Shown here: positions 28,737-39,403 of the stretch, piece by piece | How positions within the stretch are numbered: the stretch's first letter is position 1 | Layout of the letters: each line of letters begins with the position of its first letter | NCBI GenBank assembly: GCA_026708965.1 | Contig: JAPOTY010000013.1 | Span: 20,722 to 84,721, forward strand | DNA: 64,000 nt | Direction: 5' to 3' | Origin: Gammaproteobacteria bacterium | GTDB lineage: Bacteria; Pseudomonadota; Gammaproteobacteria; Steroidobacterales; Foliamicaceae | Made by a program: the position numbers and the translations under genes | Notes under the pieces: model-generated | Seen by the model: only the letters and a program-made list of their open reading frames with translations | Databases searched by the model: none | Told to the model about the DNA's origin: nothing

Positions 28737-29511
28737 GGGATGCCGATGCCGAATTGTGGCGGGCAACTGGAAAATGCACGGTGCCCGCGCGGCCTTGGAA
28801 GCGCTGGCGGCCGGCCTGGCCGCTCGTTCTGCCGCGCAGGCGGAATCAACGCCGGAGGTGGTGGTTTTTCCTCCCTTCCCCTATCTTTCGGCCGTCAACC
28901 AGGCGCTTGGGACGGGCGAGGGGGGAGGCGGCATCGCCGTGCAGCTGGGCGCGCAGGATGTTTCCGCGCATCCGCAAGGCGCCCACACCGGCGAAGTATC
29001 CGCCTCCATGCTTGCCGATTGCGGATGCAGCCATGTGTTGGTGGGGCACTCCGAGCGCAGGGCATCCTGCGGCGAGACGGACGAATTGGTGGCGCGGAAA
29101 TTTGCCCGGGCGGTCTCCGGATCGCTCACGCCGGTGCTTTGCGTGGGCGAGACGCTGAGCGAGCGCAACGCGGGCCGCACCGCAGAGGTGGTCTTGAGGC
29201 AGTTGGGGGCGGTTCTTGAGCGCTGCGGCGCGGACGGGTTCCGCAACGCGGCGCTGGCTTACGAGCCCGTCTGGGCCATCGGCACGGGGCAAACCGCCAC
29301 GCCGGAGCAGGCGCAGGAAGTACATGCCATTTTGCGCGCCGCAATCGCCCGCGCCGATGCTAGAATTGCCGCTGGCCTGCGTATTCTGTACGGGGGCAGC
29401 GTGAAGGGTGCCAACGCCGCTGCCTTGTTTGCGCAGCCGGACATCGACGGTGGTCTGGTTGGCGGCGCGTCGTTGGACCCTGAGGATTTTTGGCGGATCA
29501 TTACGGCTTAG
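28729..29511 (+). CDS. tpiA: Triosephosphate isomerase TpiA
   Basis: TpiA interconverts dihydroxyacetone phosphate and glyceraldehyde-3-phosphate. The 260-residue protein keeps the catalytic lysine in VAGNWKMHG, the histidine in LVGHSERR, the glutamate and flexible loop in LAYEPVWAIGTGQTATPEQA, and the phosphate loop ILYGGSVKGANA. The N-terminus (MAEGCRCR) is a little longer than typical. The gene order glmM-tpiA-secG is common in gammaproteobacteria, and all three overlap or nearly so. Confidence 0.97.
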   Translation: MAEGCRCRIVAGNWKMHGARAALEALAAGLAARSAAQAESTPEVVVFPPFPYLSAVNQALGTGEGGGGIAVQLGAQDVSAHPQGAHTGEVSASMLADCGCSHVLVGHSERRASCGETDELVARKFARAVSGSLTPVLCVGETLSERNAGRTAEVVLRQLGAVLERCGADGFRNAALAYEPVWAIGTGQTATPEQAQEVHAILRAAIARADARIAAGLRILYGGSVKGANAAALFAQPDIDGGLVGGASLDPEDFWRIITA

Positions 29512-29909
29512 GCAGCGGGGTAGCGGTTCTGTTTCAGCAATTGTTCTTAGCGGCGCATGTGCTGATCGCCCTTTTGATCATCGTTTTTGTGCTGTTGCAG
29601 CGCGGAAAGGGCGCGGAAACGGGCGCGGCCTTCGGCTCAGGCGCTTCCGGCACTATGTTCGGCGCCCGCGGCTCGGCCAATTTCCTGTCGCGGGTGACGG
29701 CGGTGCTGGCCACATTGTTTTTCGCCAGCAGCCTGGTTCTCACCGGGATCGGCAGGCCGCAGCCGGAGCAGAGTCTTCTGGATTCGCTGCCGCAAGCCGC
29801 GCCGGCGGAGGAGGAGGCCGCGCCGGTTGAACCTGCCGATGAAGAGTTGCCGCAGTTGCCGTCCGGCGACCAAGCGGAACAGCCGGAATCGGGAATCAAT
29901 AGGGAATAG
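29490..29909 (+). CDS. secG: Protein-export membrane protein SecG
   Basis: SecG is the small subunit of SecYEG that assists SecA cycling. It has two membrane helices (about LFLAAHVLIALLIIVFVLLQ and VTAVLATLFFASSLVLTGIG) with the conserved cytoplasmic loop RGKGAETGAAFGSGASGTMF between them. The C-terminal tail is acidic and Pro/Glu-rich. There is no in-frame ATG before the first helix. TTG at 29490 is the most upstream option and overlaps tpiA by 22 bases; CTG at 29529 or TTG at 29541 would give a more typical N-terminus, so the start is uncertain. Confidence 0.9.
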   Translation: MADHYGLGSGVAVLFQQLFLAAHVLIALLIIVFVLLQRGKGAETGAAFGSGASGTMFGARGSANFLSRVTAVLATLFFASSLVLTGIGRPQPEQSLLDSLPQAAPAEEEAAPVEPADEELPQLPSGDQAEQPESGINRE

Positions 29910-29944
29910 TGGATCCGTCCTGCATGAAGCCGGTTTTTGTCCTT

Positions 29945-30027
29945 GCCGATGTGGTGGAATATGGTAGACACGCTGTCTTGAGGGGGCAGTGGCGCAAGCC
30001 GTGCCGGTTCGAGTCCGGCCATCGGCA
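29945..30027 (+). tRNA. tRNA-Leu (anticodon GAG)
   Basis: The acceptor arm GCCGATG (29945-29951) pairs perfectly with CATCGGC (30020-30026), followed by discriminator A. The anticodon arm CTGTC-TTGAGGG-GGCAG gives anticodon GAG, and the T arm is GCCGG-TTCGAGT-CCGGC. There is a long variable arm, as expected for leucine. CCA is not encoded in the genome. tRNA-Leu between secG and nuoA is a common arrangement in gammaproteobacteria. Confidence 0.95.
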
Positions 30028-30108
30028 CACCCATACCGGATAGGCTCCGACAGCGCGCCGCCCCTATATCGCCGCTGCAGCCACAGGCACTGATCCGTCG
30101 AACAACGA

Positions 30109-30465
30109 ATGCCGGCCAGTTATCTTCCCGTCCTGATATTTCTCTGCGTGGCGCTTGCCATTGCGCTGGCGCTGCTGGCCTTGGGCCTTTTACTCGGTCG
30201 CCGGCAGAGGGACGAGCGCAAACTGGAGCCTTACGAGTGCGGCTTCGATCCTTTCGAGGATTCGCGCATGCGCTTTGACGTGCGTTACTACCTCGTGGCT
30301 ATCCTGTTCATTATCTTCGACTTGGAAATCGCCTTCCTGTTTCCGTGGGCGGTGGCGCTGGACTCCATCGGCGTCCAGGGGCTGGTCGCCATGGGCATCT
30401 TCCTGCTGGTGCTGGTGGTGGGCTTTATCTACGAGTGGCGCAAGGGGGCCTTGGAATGGGACTAG
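30109..30465 (+). CDS. nuoA: NADH-quinone oxidoreductase subunit A
   Basis: NuoA is a three-helix membrane subunit at the base of the complex I quinone channel. Its 118 residues include the family signature [20 protein letters not shown] in the first loop and [20 protein letters not shown] in helix 2. It opens a complete 13-gene operon, nuoA to nuoN with separate nuoC and nuoD, that runs on one strand to 44309 with overlaps at many junctions. The stop overlaps nuoB by 10 bases. Confidence 0.96.
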   Translation: MPASYLPVLIFLCVALAIALALLALGLLLGRRQRDERKLEPYECGFDPFEDSRMRFDVRYYLVAILFIIFDLEIAFLFPWAVALDSIGVQGLVAMGIFLLVLVVGFIYEWRKGALEWD

Positions 30466-31001
30466 AGCTGCCCGAAACCGCGTGCGGACCCCGCGTGGAG
30501 GGGTTGTCGGACACGCTTGCCGAGGTCCGCGAGCAGGGCTTCGTCGTGACTTCGCTCGACAAGCTGCTCAACTGGGCGCGCACCGGCTCGATGTGGCCGA
30601 TGACCTTCGGGCTGGCCTGCTGCGCGGTGGAAATGATGCATGCCGGCGCCTCCCGCTACGATCTGGACCGGTTCGGCGTCATGTTCAGGCCCAGCCCCAG
30701 GCAGTCCGACGTGATGATCGTGGCCGGGACGCTATGCAACAAGATGGCCCCTGCGCTACGCCGCGTTTACGACCAGATGCCGGAGCCGCGCTGGGTGATT
30801 TCCATGGGCTCGTGCGCCAATGGCGGCGGCTACTACCACTATGCCTATTCGGTGGTGCGCGGCTGCGACCGAATCGTGCCGGTGGATGTGTACGTGCCCG
30901 GGTGCCCGCCCACAGCCGAAGCGCTGTTCTACGGCATTCTCCAGTTGCGCAACAAGATTCGCCACAGCAAGGCGCTGGCGCGCCCCAAGCCCGCTGCCTG
31001 A
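30456..31001 (+). CDS. nuoB: NADH-quinone oxidoreductase subunit B
   Basis: NuoB carries iron-sulfur cluster N2, the last electron carrier before quinone. In 181 residues the adjacent cysteines of LACCAVEMM and the later cysteines in [10 protein letters not shown] and [12 protein letters not shown] supply the four ligands. I set the start at the ATG at 30456, which overlaps the nuoA end; an open frame upstream of it is the nuoA shadow. The N-terminal segment before [17 protein letters not shown] is short, as usual. Confidence 0.97.
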   Translation: MGLELPETACGPRVEGLSDTLAEVREQGFVVTSLDKLLNWARTGSMWPMTFGLACCAVEMMHAGASRYDLDRFGVMFRPSPRQSDVMIVAGTLCNKMAPALRRVYDQMPEPRWVISMGSCANGGGYYHYAYSVVRGCDRIVPVDVYVPGCPPTAEALFYGILQLRNKIRHSKALARPKPAA

Positions 31002-31013
31002 GCGGCCCGCCGA

Positions 31014-31763
31014 ATGTCCGTCGCGAAACTGGATTCCATGGCCCATGCCCTGGGCGAGCGATTCGGCGGTGTGCTGCGCCGCCGCGAATCATCCTGCGGC
31101 GAGCTGAGCTTCGATCTGGATGCCCCGGACCTGGTGAACACTGCCGCCCTATTGCGGGGCGAAGAGGAATTTTCGTTTGAATCGCTGATCGATGTTTGCG
31201 GCGTGGATTACCTTGGCTACGGCCAGGTTCAGTGGCGCACCGAGCAGGCCACGGGAACGGGATTCAGCCGCGCGGTGCAGCCGGGGGACGCCGGGAGCGG
31301 GCCTTCCGCCGCCGAAGGGGAGGCGCCCGCCCGCCCGCGGTTTGCCGCGATCTACCATCTGCTGTCGCTGCGCCATAATCTGCGCATCCGCCTGCGCGTG
31401 TTCGCCCAGGGCGAAAACCCGCCGCTTCTGCCCTCGGTCACCGGGATCTGGCAGGCCGCCGACTGGTTCGAGCGCGAAGCCTTCGATCTGTTCGGCCTCG
31501 TGTTCGAGGATCATGGCGACCTGCGCCGCATCCTCACCGACTACGGCTTTATTGGCCATCCCTTCCGCAAGGACTTCCCCTTGAGCGGCAAGGTGGAAGT
31601 GCGCTACGACGAGTCGAAGCGCCGTGTGGTGTACGAACCGGTAAGCATTGAACCGCGAACGCTGGTGCCGCGCGTGATTCGCGACGATCACCGCTACCGC
31701 CCCGAACTGCGGGCCGAGCCCTCGGTCGCGGAAGAGGGCGGCGAGGCGTCGGCCGATGGCTGA
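31014..31763 (+). CDS. nuoC: NADH-quinone oxidoreductase subunit C
   Basis: NuoC is a peripheral-arm subunit that packs on NuoD. The 249-residue product ends its core with the 30-kDa subunit signature, seen as [20 protein letters not shown] and [21 protein letters not shown] Gly/Ser/Ala/Pro-rich insertion around residues 80-105 lies between two core strands and is not typical. nuoC and nuoD are separate genes here, unlike the E. coli fusion, and overlap by 8 bases. Confidence 0.95.
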   Translation: MSVAKLDSMAHALGERFGGVLRRRESSCGELSFDLDAPDLVNTAALLRGEEEFSFESLIDVCGVDYLGYGQVQWRTEQATGTGFSRAVQPGDAGSGPSAAEGEAPARPRFAAIYHLLSLRHNLRIRLRVFAQGENPPLLPSVTGIWQAADWFEREAFDLFGLVFEDHGDLRRILTDYGFIGHPFRKDFPLSGKVEVRYDESKRRVVYEPVSIEPRTLVPRVIRDDHRYRPELRAEPSVAEEGGEASADG

Positions 31764-33009
31764 GTTCCAGAGCTACACCATGAACTTCGGGCCGCAGCAT
31801 CCCGCCGCCCACGGCGTGTTGCGCCTGATCCTGGAAATGGACGGCGAAGTGGTGGTGCGCGCCGACCCGCATGTGGGTCTGCTCCACCGGGCCACCGAGA
31901 AGCTGGCCGAATCGAAGCCGTACAACCAGAGCATCGGCTATATGGACCGGCTCGATTACGTATCGATGATGGCCAATGAGCACGGCTACGTGGCCGCCAT
32001 CGAAAAGCTGCTCGGCATCCAGCCCCCGGTCCGGGCCCGCTACATCCGCGTGATGTTCGACGAGATCACCCGGATCCTCAACCATCTCCTATGGCTGGGC
32101 TGCCACGGGCTGGACGTGGGGGCGATGACGATATTCCTCTACTGCTTCCGCGAGCGCGAGAATCTGATGGACTGCTACGAGGCGGTTTCCGGAACGCGCA
32201 TGCACGCCACCTACTACCGGCCCGGCGGCGTTTACCGGGATCTGCCCGAGGTCATGCCCAAGCATTTGGCGGAATCAAGCCGCAAGGGCGACCGGGACGC
32301 CGCCTTGGACGAGGGTCGCGACGGCTCCCTGCTCGACTTCATCGAGCATTTCACGCAGCGTTTTCCCGCCCGGGTGGACGAGTACGAAACGCTGCTCACC
32401 GATAACCGGATCTGGAAGCAGCGCACCGTGGGGATTGCCGTGGTGCCCCCCGAAAGGGCCATCAACCTGGGGTTCACCGGGCCCATGCTGCGCGGCTCGG
32501 GCGTGGAGTGGGATCTGCGCAAGAAGCAGCCCTACGCGGCTTACGCCGATATGGATTTCGATATTCCGGTGGGAACCAACGGCGATTGCTACGACCGCTA
32601 CCTGGTGCGCATGGAGGAATTGCGCCAGTCCAACCGGATGATCAGCCAGTGCGTGGACTGGCTGCGGGCCAATCCCGGGCCGGTCATGCTCGACGACTAC
32701 AAGCTGGCGCCGCCGAAGCGCACCGAGATGAAGGAGAAGATGGAGTCGCTGATCCATCATTTCAAATTGTTCACGGAAGGCTACTGCGTGCCGGAGGGCG
32801 AAGCCTACGCGGCGGTGGAGCATCCCAAGGGCGAGTTCGGCGTGTATCTGGTGTCCGACGGCGCCAATAAGCCGTTCCGCGTCAAAATCCGCGCGCCGGG
32901 CTTCCCGCACCTGGCGGCCATGGACGAGATGGTGCGCGGCCATATGCTCGCGGACGTGGTGGCGACCATCGGCACCATGGATATCGTGTTCGGCGAGATC
33001 GACCGCTAG
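31756..33009 (+). CDS. nuoD: NADH-quinone oxidoreductase subunit D
   Basis: NuoD forms the quinone-binding pocket with NuoB. The 417 residues include the signature [20 protein letters not shown] and the downstream [20 protein letters not shown], which hold the quinone-contact histidine and tyrosine neighbourhood. It descends from the large subunit of NiFe hydrogenases but lacks their terminal metal cysteines. The C-terminus DIVFGEIDR is canonical. nuoE begins one base after the stop. Confidence 0.97.
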   Translation: MAEFQSYTMNFGPQHPAAHGVLRLILEMDGEVVVRADPHVGLLHRATEKLAESKPYNQSIGYMDRLDYVSMMANEHGYVAAIEKLLGIQPPVRARYIRVMFDEITRILNHLLWLGCHGLDVGAMTIFLYCFRERENLMDCYEAVSGTRMHATYYRPGGVYRDLPEVMPKHLAESSRKGDRDAALDEGRDGSLLDFIEHFTQRFPARVDEYETLLTDNRIWKQRTVGIAVVPPERAINLGFTGPMLRGSGVEWDLRKKQPYAAYADMDFDIPVGTNGDCYDRYLVRMEELRQSNRMISQCVDWLRANPGPVMLDDYKLAPPKRTEMKEKMESLIHHFKLFTEGYCVPEGEAYAAVEHPKGEFGVYLVSDGANKPFRVKIRAPGFPHLAAMDEMVRGHMLADVVATIGTMDIVFGEIDR

Positions 33010-33010
33010 G

Positions 33011-33505
33011 ATGGCCGGCAAGACCCTGCTTCCCGTCCGCTCGCGCGCCGCCATTCAGGAATCGGCGGCGCGCTTTCCTCCGGGGCGCCAGCGCTCGGCG
33101 GTGCTGGATGCGCTGCGCCTGGCCCAGGAGGAAAACGGCGGCTGGCTTTCCGTGCCCCTGATGGATGCCGTGGCCGGCGAGCTTGAGCTGCCCCCCATTC
33201 AGGTTTATGAAGTGGCCACCTTCTATTCGATGTTCGAGGTGCGTCCCGTCGGCCGCCACTGCGTATCGGTTTGCACCAATATTTCCTGCTGGCTGCGTGG
33301 CGGCGGGGAACTGCTCGCGCACCTCGAAAACCGTTTGGGCATCGGCGCGGGCGAAAGCACCGCGGACGGGCGCATCTACCTTAAAAAGGAGGAGGAATGC
33401 CTGGCGGCATGCACCGGCGCGCCCATGATGATGGTCGATCACCGCTACTACGAGCATCTGAGCACCGAAGACGCCGACCGCATTGTTGGGGAATTGAAGC
33501 GATGA
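33011..33505 (+). CDS. nuoE: NADH-quinone oxidoreductase subunit E
   Basis: NuoE holds the 2Fe-2S cluster N1a in a thioredoxin-like fold beside NuoF. The four ligands are visible as C-x4-C in VCTNISCWLRGGGE and C-x3-C in EECLAACTGAPMMMV. The N-terminal helical bundle (VLDALRLAQEENGGWLSVPL) is intact in the 164-residue protein. Its stop overlaps the nuoF start. Confidence 0.96.
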   Translation: MAGKTLLPVRSRAAIQESAARFPPGRQRSAVLDALRLAQEENGGWLSVPLMDAVAGELELPPIQVYEVATFYSMFEVRPVGRHCVSVCTNISCWLRGGGELLAHLENRLGIGAGESTADGRIYLKKEEECLAACTGAPMMMVDHRYYEHLSTEDADRIVGELKR

Positions 33506-34794
33506 GCATGCCGCTGGTGCATCTGTGCATGCCGCCGCCCGAGGCGGAGAAGCCGTGGCTGCTGGAGTCCTACCGGAAGCGGGGCGGCTACAGCTCGTGG
33601 AGCCGGGTTCTGGATGGAAAGCTCAAGGCGGCGGAAATACTGCGCGCGGTGAAGGACTCGGGCCTGCGTGGGCGGGGCGGGGCCGGCTTTCCCACCGGGT
33701 TGAAATGGAGTTTCATGCCCAGCGACTGCGAGCAGCCGAGCTATCTGGTGTGCAATTCCGACGAGAGCGAGCCGGGCACCTGCCACGACCGCGATATCCT
33801 GCGCTATAACCCGCATGTGCTGATCGAAGGCATGGCGCTGGCGGCCTACGCCATGGGCGCCAGCGTTGGCTACAACTATATTCGCGGCGAGTTTCTGGGC
33901 GAACCGGTCCCTAGGTTTTTGGCCGCGCTTGAGGAGGCGCGCGCGGCCGGACTCATAGGGCGCGGGCTGGGCAAGGCGAAGGTGGATTTCGAGCTGCACC
34001 CCTTCGTGGGCGCGGGCGCCTATATTTGCGGCGAGGAGACCGGCCTGCTCGAATCGCTGGAAGGCAAGCCCGGCAAGCCTCGTTTCAAGCCTCCGTTTCC
34101 GGCCCAGAGCGGTCTCTACGGCCGTCCCACCACCGTCAACAACACCCAGACTCTGGCCAGCGTGCCGGCCATCCTGCAAAACGGATCGGAGTGGTTCAAG
34201 GCCTTGGGCGCTCCCAACTCGGCCGGCACCATGATCTACTCGGTGTCGGGGCACGTTGAGCGTCCCGGAAACTACGAGGCGCCGCTGGGCGTTTCCTTCA
34301 ACGACTTGCTGGAGCATGCCGGCGGGGTATGGAAAGGCCGCCAGCTCAAGGCCGTGATACCCGGAGGATCGTCGGTGCCGGTGCTGCCCGCTGAAATCAT
34401 CCGCGAATGCGCGATGGACTACGATTCGCTGAGCAAGGCCGGCTCCGCGCTGGGCACCGGGGCCGTGATCGTAATGGACGAAACGACCTGCATGGTGAGC
34501 GCGCTGCGGCGCATTGCCCGCTTTTACTACGCCGAGTCCTGCGGGCAGTGCACGCCATGCCGGGAAGGCACGGGATGGCTCTACCGCATGCTGACCCGCA
34601 TGCTTGAGGGCCGCGCCCAGGCCGCCGATCTCGATCTGCTGCTGAACGTGGCCAACAATATCGAGGGCCATACGATCTGCGCGCTGGGCGATGCCGCGGC
34701 TTGGCCGGTGCAGAGCTTCCTTAAGCATTTCCGCCCGGAGTTCGAGGCCAAGATTCGCTCGTCCGCCAGCCAGCGCGAGGCCGCCTATGCCTGA
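33502..34794 (+). CDS. nuoF: NADH-quinone oxidoreductase subunit F
   Basis: NuoF binds NADH and FMN and passes electrons to cluster N3. Key stretches in the 430 residues are GLRGRGGAGFPTGLKWSF (FMN site), GAGAYICGEETGLLESLEGK (NADH site), and ESCGQCTPCREGTGW, which gives three of the 4Fe-4S ligands, with the fourth in GHTICALGD. I used the ATG at 33502, four bases before the nuoE stop; a longer open frame upstream belongs to nuoE in another phase. Confidence 0.97.
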   Translation: MSMPLVHLCMPPPEAEKPWLLESYRKRGGYSSWSRVLDGKLKAAEILRAVKDSGLRGRGGAGFPTGLKWSFMPSDCEQPSYLVCNSDESEPGTCHDRDILRYNPHVLIEGMALAAYAMGASVGYNYIRGEFLGEPVPRFLAALEEARAAGLIGRGLGKAKVDFELHPFVGAGAYICGEETGLLESLEGKPGKPRFKPPFPAQSGLYGRPTTVNNTQTLASVPAILQNGSEWFKALGAPNSAGTMIYSVSGHVERPGNYEAPLGVSFNDLLEHAGGVWKGRQLKAVIPGGSSVPVLPAEIIRECAMDYDSLSKAGSALGTGAVIVMDETTCMVSALRRIARFYYAESCGQCTPCREGTGWLYRMLTRMLEGRAQAADLDLLLNVANNIEGHTICALGDAAAWPVQSFLKHFRPEFEAKIRSSASQREAAYA

Positions 34795-36865
34795 GAAGAC
34801 CGTGCGTTTGAGCGTGAACGGCCGCGAGCTCCAAGCCGCGGCCGGCGAAATGCTGATTGCGGCCACCGACCGGGAAGGAATCTACGTGCCCCGCTTCTGC
34901 TACCACCCCAAGCTGAGCGTGGCGGCCAATTGCCGCATGTGCCTAGTCCATGTGGAGGGGGCGCCCAAGCCCCTGCCGGCCTGCGCCACGCCGGTGGCGG
35001 AAGGCATGAAGGTTGAGACGCATTCGCAGCAGGCCATTTCCGCGCAGCGCGCCACCATGGAGTTTCTGCTCATCAACCATCCCCTGGATTGCCCGGTGTG
35101 CGACCAGGGCGGAGAGTGCGAGCTGCAGGACTTGGCCATGGGCTTCGGACGCGATGTTTCGAGGTTCTCCGAAGGCAAGCGCGCGGTTTCGGATCCCGAC
35201 CTGGGGCCGCTGGTTTCCACCGACATGACCCGCTGCATCCACTGCACGCGCTGCATCCGCTTCGGCGAGGAAATCGCCGGCGTCCAGGAGCTGGGCGCCA
35301 CGGGCCGTAGCGAGCACATGGAAATTACCACTTGGGTGGAGCGCTCGCTGAAGCATGAGTTATCGGGCAACGTGATCGACGTGTGCCCTGTCGGAGCGCT
35401 CAACAACAAGCCCTACCGCTTCACCGCGCGCGCCTGGGAAATGACCGCCCATCCCACGGTGGCGCCGCATGACTGCGTGGGCTCGGCCTTGTACGCCCAT
35501 GTCTTGCGGGGCCGGGTGAGGCGCATCGTGCCCCGCCAGAACGAGGCGGTGAACGAAACCTGGATCTCGGACCGGGACCGCTTCAGTTGCGAAGGGCTGT
35601 ATGTGGAGGACCGGCTTAGAAATCCGCTGGTGCGGCGCAACGGGCGGCTGCTGGAAACCGGCTGGGACGAGGCGCTTGAAGCGGTCGCGGACGGTCTTGG
35701 GCAAATGGTCCGGGAGCACGGCGGCGAGGCGCTGGGGGCGCTGGTTTCGCCCTCCGCCACCTGCGAGGAAGGCTATCTGCTGAAAAAGCTGATGGATGCG
35801 CTGGGATCCGCCAGCCTCGATTACCGGCTGCGGCGGCGCGATTTTCGCGGCCAGCGGAACGAGCCGCCGGCGCCGTGGCTGGGGATGCGTTTCGCCGAGG
35901 TGGAGTCGCTGGATTCCTTGCTGATGGTGGGTTGCGATTTGCGCAGCGAGGCGCCGATTCTGGCGCACCGCGTTCGCAAGGCTGCGCTGTCCGGAACGCG
36001 GGTCAGCTATCTGGACCTGGCCGAGCGGGAGTACTTGCATCCAATCCAAAAGGCGCTGGTGTCGCGTCCCGGACACTGGGCGGCCGACCTGGCCCGCCAC
36101 GCCGGCGATGCCTTGCGCGGCGAACGAAGCGCGGTATGGTTCGGCGGAATCGCAATGCGCCATCCAGCCGCCTCGGAATTGCTTGAAATCGCAGCGGGCC
36201 TGCCGGCTGAAGTCGTGAAGGGCCGGATTAGCGAGGGCGGCAACGCTGCGGGTCTCGCGCTCGCCGGCGTGCTGCCATTCGCCGCTGCCCCGGCAAGCAG
36301 CGCGGGGCGCCCGTCCGGCATGCATGCGGGGCTGATGCAGCAGCAGCCGCCGCGCGGCCTGGTCCTGATGGGCGCAGAGCCCGAATTTGACTGCGCCGCA
36401 GGCGCGCAAGAGGCGCTTGCCGAGGCCGGATTCATTGTTGCCCTGAATCCTTGGACCACCACTTGGATGCTGCGCCACGCGGATGTCATCCTGCCCACGG
36501 CAACCTATCTTGAAACGCCTGGAACTTTCGTCAACGCGCAACTGGACTGGCAGAGCTTCGCGGCCGCGGCGCCGCCGCCGGGGCTGGCGCGGCCGGCCTG
36601 GAGCCTGCTGAGCGACTTGGGCGGGGTCCTGTCGCTGGACGGCTTTGGCTATTCGCGGTCGGACGAAGTGCTGGCCGAACTGCGCGAGCGGATGGATGCG
36701 CGGCCGGCCACCGGCCCGGCGGCCAACGGCGGAGCAACGCCCGACTCCCCGCCTCCGGGCGAAGGCAGCCCCGCCGCGCTCGAACTGCCGATCTACGCGG
36801 TCGATGGCTTGGTGCGCCGGTCCGTGCCTTTGCAGCAAGCCGCGGCCGGCCGCGGCGCGGCCTGA
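34787..36865 (+). CDS. nuoG: NADH-quinone oxidoreductase subunit G
   Basis: NuoG is the largest peripheral subunit and carries several clusters. In 692 residues the N-terminal 2Fe-2S domain shows [20 protein letters not shown] with a following Cys, then [18 protein letters not shown], then [18 protein letters not shown] for 4Fe-4S clusters. The C-terminal molybdopterin-oxidoreductase-like domain is present without a cofactor role. The product is shorter than the E. coli protein and ends in an Ala/Gly/Pro-rich tail. It starts within the nuoF end. Confidence 0.96.
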   Translation: MPEKTVRLSVNGRELQAAAGEMLIAATDREGIYVPRFCYHPKLSVAANCRMCLVHVEGAPKPLPACATPVAEGMKVETHSQQAISAQRATMEFLLINHPLDCPVCDQGGECELQDLAMGFGRDVSRFSEGKRAVSDPDLGPLVSTDMTRCIHCTRCIRFGEEIAGVQELGATGRSEHMEITTWVERSLKHELSGNVIDVCPVGALNNKPYRFTARAWEMTAHPTVAPHDCVGSALYAHVLRGRVRRIVPRQNEAVNETWISDRDRFSCEGLYVEDRLRNPLVRRNGRLLETGWDEALEAVADGLGQMVREHGGEALGALVSPSATCEEGYLLKKLMDALGSASLDYRLRRRDFRGQRNEPPAPWLGMRFAEVESLDSLLMVGCDLRSEAPILAHRVRKAALSGTRVSYLDLAEREYLHPIQKALVSRPGHWAADLARHAGDALRGERSAVWFGGIAMRHPAASELLEIAAGLPAEVVKGRISEGGNAAGLALAGVLPFAAAPASSAGRPSGMHAGLMQQQPPRGLVLMGAEPEFDCAAGAQEALAEAGFIVALNPWTTTWMLRHADVILPTATYLETPGTFVNAQLDWQSFAAAAPPPGLARPAWSLLSDLGGVLSLDGFGYSRSDEVLAELRERMDARPATGPAANGGATPDSPPPGEGSPAALELPIYAVDGLVRRSVPLQQAAAGRGAA

Positions 36866-36875
36866 GTCCGTCTCC

Positions 36876-37940
36876 ATGACGCAGATTTTGGCTGAATGGC
36901 TGGGCTTTCTGCCTATTGAGGCGGTGGAGGCGCTGGCCAGCCTGCTGGCGATTCTGGCGCTGGCGGTGGTGGTGATCTTGTGCGTCGCCTACACCACCTG
37001 GCTGGAGCGCAAGGTGATCGGCTTCATGCAGCTCAGGCAGGGGCCGAACCGCGTGGGTTTCCGGGGGCTGCTTCAGCCGTTCGCCGATGTCCTCAAGCTG
37101 CTGGTCAAGGAAATCGTGATTCCCGGCCAGGCCAACCGCTGGCTGTTCCTGACCGCGCCGATTCTGGCGCTGGTTCCGGCGCTGGCGGCATGGGCGGTGA
37201 TTCCGGCGTTTCCGGGCTTTGCGATTGCCGATCTGGATGCCGGGCTGCTGTACCTGCTGTCCATGACTTCGCTGGGCATTTACGGAATCATTCTTGCCGG
37301 CTGGGCCAGCAACTCGAAGTATGCCTTGCTGGGCGCGATGCGTTCCGCCGCGCAGATGGTGGCCTACGAGATTGCCATGGGGTTCGCGCTGGTCGGCGTG
37401 CTGATGGCATCCGGAAGCCTCAACCTTGGCGAAATCGTGGCCCGCCAGTCGGGGGGCATGTCCCAATGGTTCATCTGGCCTCTGGCACCGCTGTTTCTGG
37501 TGTATTTCATTTCCGGCGTGGCGGAAACCAATCGCGCTCCGTTCGACGTGGCCGAAGGCGAATCCGAGATTGTGGCGGGATTCCACGTGGAATACGCCGG
37601 CGCCACCTTCGCCATGTTCTTCTTGGCGGAATACGCCAACATGCTCCTCATTGCCACCCTTACGGCGGTGTTGTTCCTGGGCGGATGGGATTCGCCGTTT
37701 AGCGGGCTGATCGATCCCGGCTTGCCGGTGGTGGGGATGCTGGCCGCGCCCGGCTTGTTCTGGCTTGCGGCCAAAACGTTTGTCTTCCTTTTCGTGTTCC
37801 TGTGGCTGCGCGCCACTTTTCCGCGCTACCGCTACGACCAGATCATGCGCTTGGGCTGGAAGGTCTTCATTCCTGTAACGCTGGTCTGGATCGGAGTGGA
37901 AGCGGTGTTTTCCGTGCTTGAGATCGGGCCTTTCGCATGA
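36876..37940 (+). CDS. nuoH: NADH-quinone oxidoreductase subunit H
   Basis: NuoH is the membrane subunit that completes the quinone channel and links the arm to the antiporter-like subunits. It has about eight helices in 354 residues. Signatures include [20 protein letters not shown] in the first loop and [20 protein letters not shown] in the loop facing the quinone site. The start ATG at 36876 is 10 bases after nuoG. nuoI starts inside its stop (ATGA). Confidence 0.97.
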   Translation: MTQILAEWLGFLPIEAVEALASLLAILALAVVVILCVAYTTWLERKVIGFMQLRQGPNRVGFRGLLQPFADVLKLLVKEIVIPGQANRWLFLTAPILALVPALAAWAVIPAFPGFAIADLDAGLLYLLSMTSLGIYGIILAGWASNSKYALLGAMRSAAQMVAYEIAMGFALVGVLMASGSLNLGEIVARQSGGMSQWFIWPLAPLFLVYFISGVAETNRAPFDVAEGESEIVAGFHVEYAGATFAMFFLAEYANMLLIATLTAVLFLGGWDSPFSGLIDPGLPVVGMLAAPGLFWLAAKTFVFLFVFLWLRATFPRYRYDQIMRLGWKVFIPVTLVWIGVEAVFSVLEIGPFA

Positions 37941-38470
37941 ATGATTCCCCCAATAGCGCCAAGCGGGGCCGTCCGGGGCTAGGCAATCGGGCGCGGGCGG
38001 TGTTCCGCACTTTTCTGCTCGGAGAGCTGCTCAAGGGGCTGTCGTTAACGCTTGGCAACTTCTTCAGACGCAAAATCACGCTTAACTACCCGGTCGAAAA
38101 GGCCCCGCAGTCGCCGCGTTTTCGGGGGCTGCACGCGCTGCGCCGCTATCCCAACGGCGAGGAGCGCTGCATTGCCTGCAAGCTCTGCGAGGCGGTTTGC
38201 CCGGCGCTGGCGATCACCATTGAATCCGAGGTGCGCGAAGACGGCACGCGCCGGGCCAGCCGCTACGATATCGACCTGTTCAAGTGCGTGTACTGCGGCT
38301 TCTGCGAGGAGGCCTGTCCGGTGGATGCCGTGGTGGAGACCCGCGTTCACGAATACCACATGGAGCGGCGGGGCGAGAATATCCTCACCAAGGAGCGGCT
38401 GCTCGAAATCGGCGACCGCTACGAGGAGCAGATCGCCGCCGACCGCAGCGCGGATGCTTCCTACCGCTGA
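37937..38470 (+). CDS. nuoI: NADH-quinone oxidoreductase subunit I
   Basis: NuoI carries clusters N6a and N6b, which connect NuoG to NuoB. The 177 residues contain two full C-x2-C-x2-C-x3-C-P motifs: [18 protein letters not shown] and [19 protein letters not shown] basic N-terminal extension of about 20 residues ([17 protein letters not shown]) precedes the amphipathic membrane-surface helix. Confidence 0.97.
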   Translation: MNDSPNSAKRGRPGLGNRARAVFRTFLLGELLKGLSLTLGNFFRRKITLNYPVEKAPQSPRFRGLHALRRYPNGEERCIACKLCEAVCPALAITIESEVREDGTRRASRYDIDLFKCVYCGFCEEACPVDAVVETRVHEYHMERRGENILTKERLLEIGDRYEEQIAADRSADASYR

Positions 38471-38480
38471 GCCGCCAGCC

Positions 38481-39101
38481 ATGCAGCTGCTTGTCGATTG
38501 GTTCCCGTTCATCCTCTTTTCCGGTTGGTCGGGCATGCTGATCGCCTCGGCGCTGGGCGTCATTCTGGCCCGCAACCCGGTTCACTCGGTATTGTTTCTG
38601 GTGCTGTGCTTCGTGATTTCGGCGGCCATCTGGCTGCTGCTCCACGCGGAATTCCTGGCCGTGGCGCTGGTGCTTGTTTACGTGGGCGCGGTGATGGTGC
38701 TGCTGCTGTTCGTGGTGATGATGCTGGACATCAAGGCGGAGCGCATGCGCGAGGGGCTGGTGCGATACGCGCCGTTCGGCGTGCTTGTGGGCCTGCTGCT
38801 GGCGGCGCAGCTGGCATCGGTGTGGTGGCTGCGCGATTCAGGCATGGAGCTGCTCGCGCAGCCCCAAACGCCGTATTTCTCGGAAGGCAATACGCGGGCG
38901 CTGGGGGAGCTGCTTTACACCGAGCACCTCTATGCCTTTGAAATTGCCGGCTACATATTGCTGCTGGCGATTGTGGGCGCCATCACGCTCACGCTGCGCC
39001 GCCGTGGCGGCTTGCGGGTCCAGCAGGTGTCCGAGCAGGTCGCGGTGCGGCCTGAGGACCGGGTCCGGCTCGTGAAAATGAAAGCCGAGCGGCCCGAATG
39101 A
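38481..39101 (+). CDS. nuoJ: NADH-quinone oxidoreductase subunit J
   Basis: NuoJ is a five-helix membrane subunit next to NuoK. The 206-residue chain contains the conserved helix-3 region [20 protein letters not shown], which includes the pi-bulge that couples quinone chemistry to proton pumping in structural studies. The C-terminal tail is basic and soluble ([18 protein letters not shown]). nuoK begins in its stop codon (ATGA). Confidence 0.95.
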   Translation: MQLLVDWFPFILFSGWSGMLIASALGVILARNPVHSVLFLVLCFVISAAIWLLLHAEFLAVALVLVYVGAVMVLLLFVVMMLDIKAERMREGLVRYAPFGVLVGLLLAAQLASVWWLRDSGMELLAQPQTPYFSEGNTRALGELLYTEHLYAFEIAGYILLLAIVGAITLTLRRRGGLRVQQVSEQVAVRPEDRVRLVKMKAERPE

Positions 39102-39403
39102 TCGGCCTGCCGCACCTTCTCACGCTCAGCGCGGTGCTGTTCGCTATCGCGGTGTGCGGAATCTTTATCAACCGCCGCAGCGTGATTCTGCTTTTGATGT
39201 GCGTGGAGCTGCTGCTTTTGGCGGTCAATTTCAATTTCGTGGCTTTCGCCTGGTACCTGGGCGATTTGGCCGGGCAGGTGTTCGTGTTCTTCATTCTGAC
39301 GGTGGCCGCCGCCGAGGCGGCGATCGGCTTGGCGATCCTGGTGGTGCTGTTCCGCAACCGCATCAGCGTGAACGTGGACGAGTTCCGGTTGCTCAAGGGA
39401 TGA
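39098..39403 (+). CDS. nuoK: NADH-quinone oxidoreductase subunit K
   Basis: NuoK is a three-helix Mrp-related subunit. The 101 residues have the typical spacing, with conserved membrane glutamates in [19 protein letters not shown] and in [19 protein letters not shown], both in the proton path. The nuoL start overlaps the stop by 4 bases. Confidence 0.97.
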   Translation: MIGLPHLLTLSAVLFAIAVCGIFINRRSVILLLMCVELLLLAVNFNFVAFAWYLGDLAGQVFVFFILTVAAAEAAIGLAILVVLFRNRISVNVDEFRLLKG

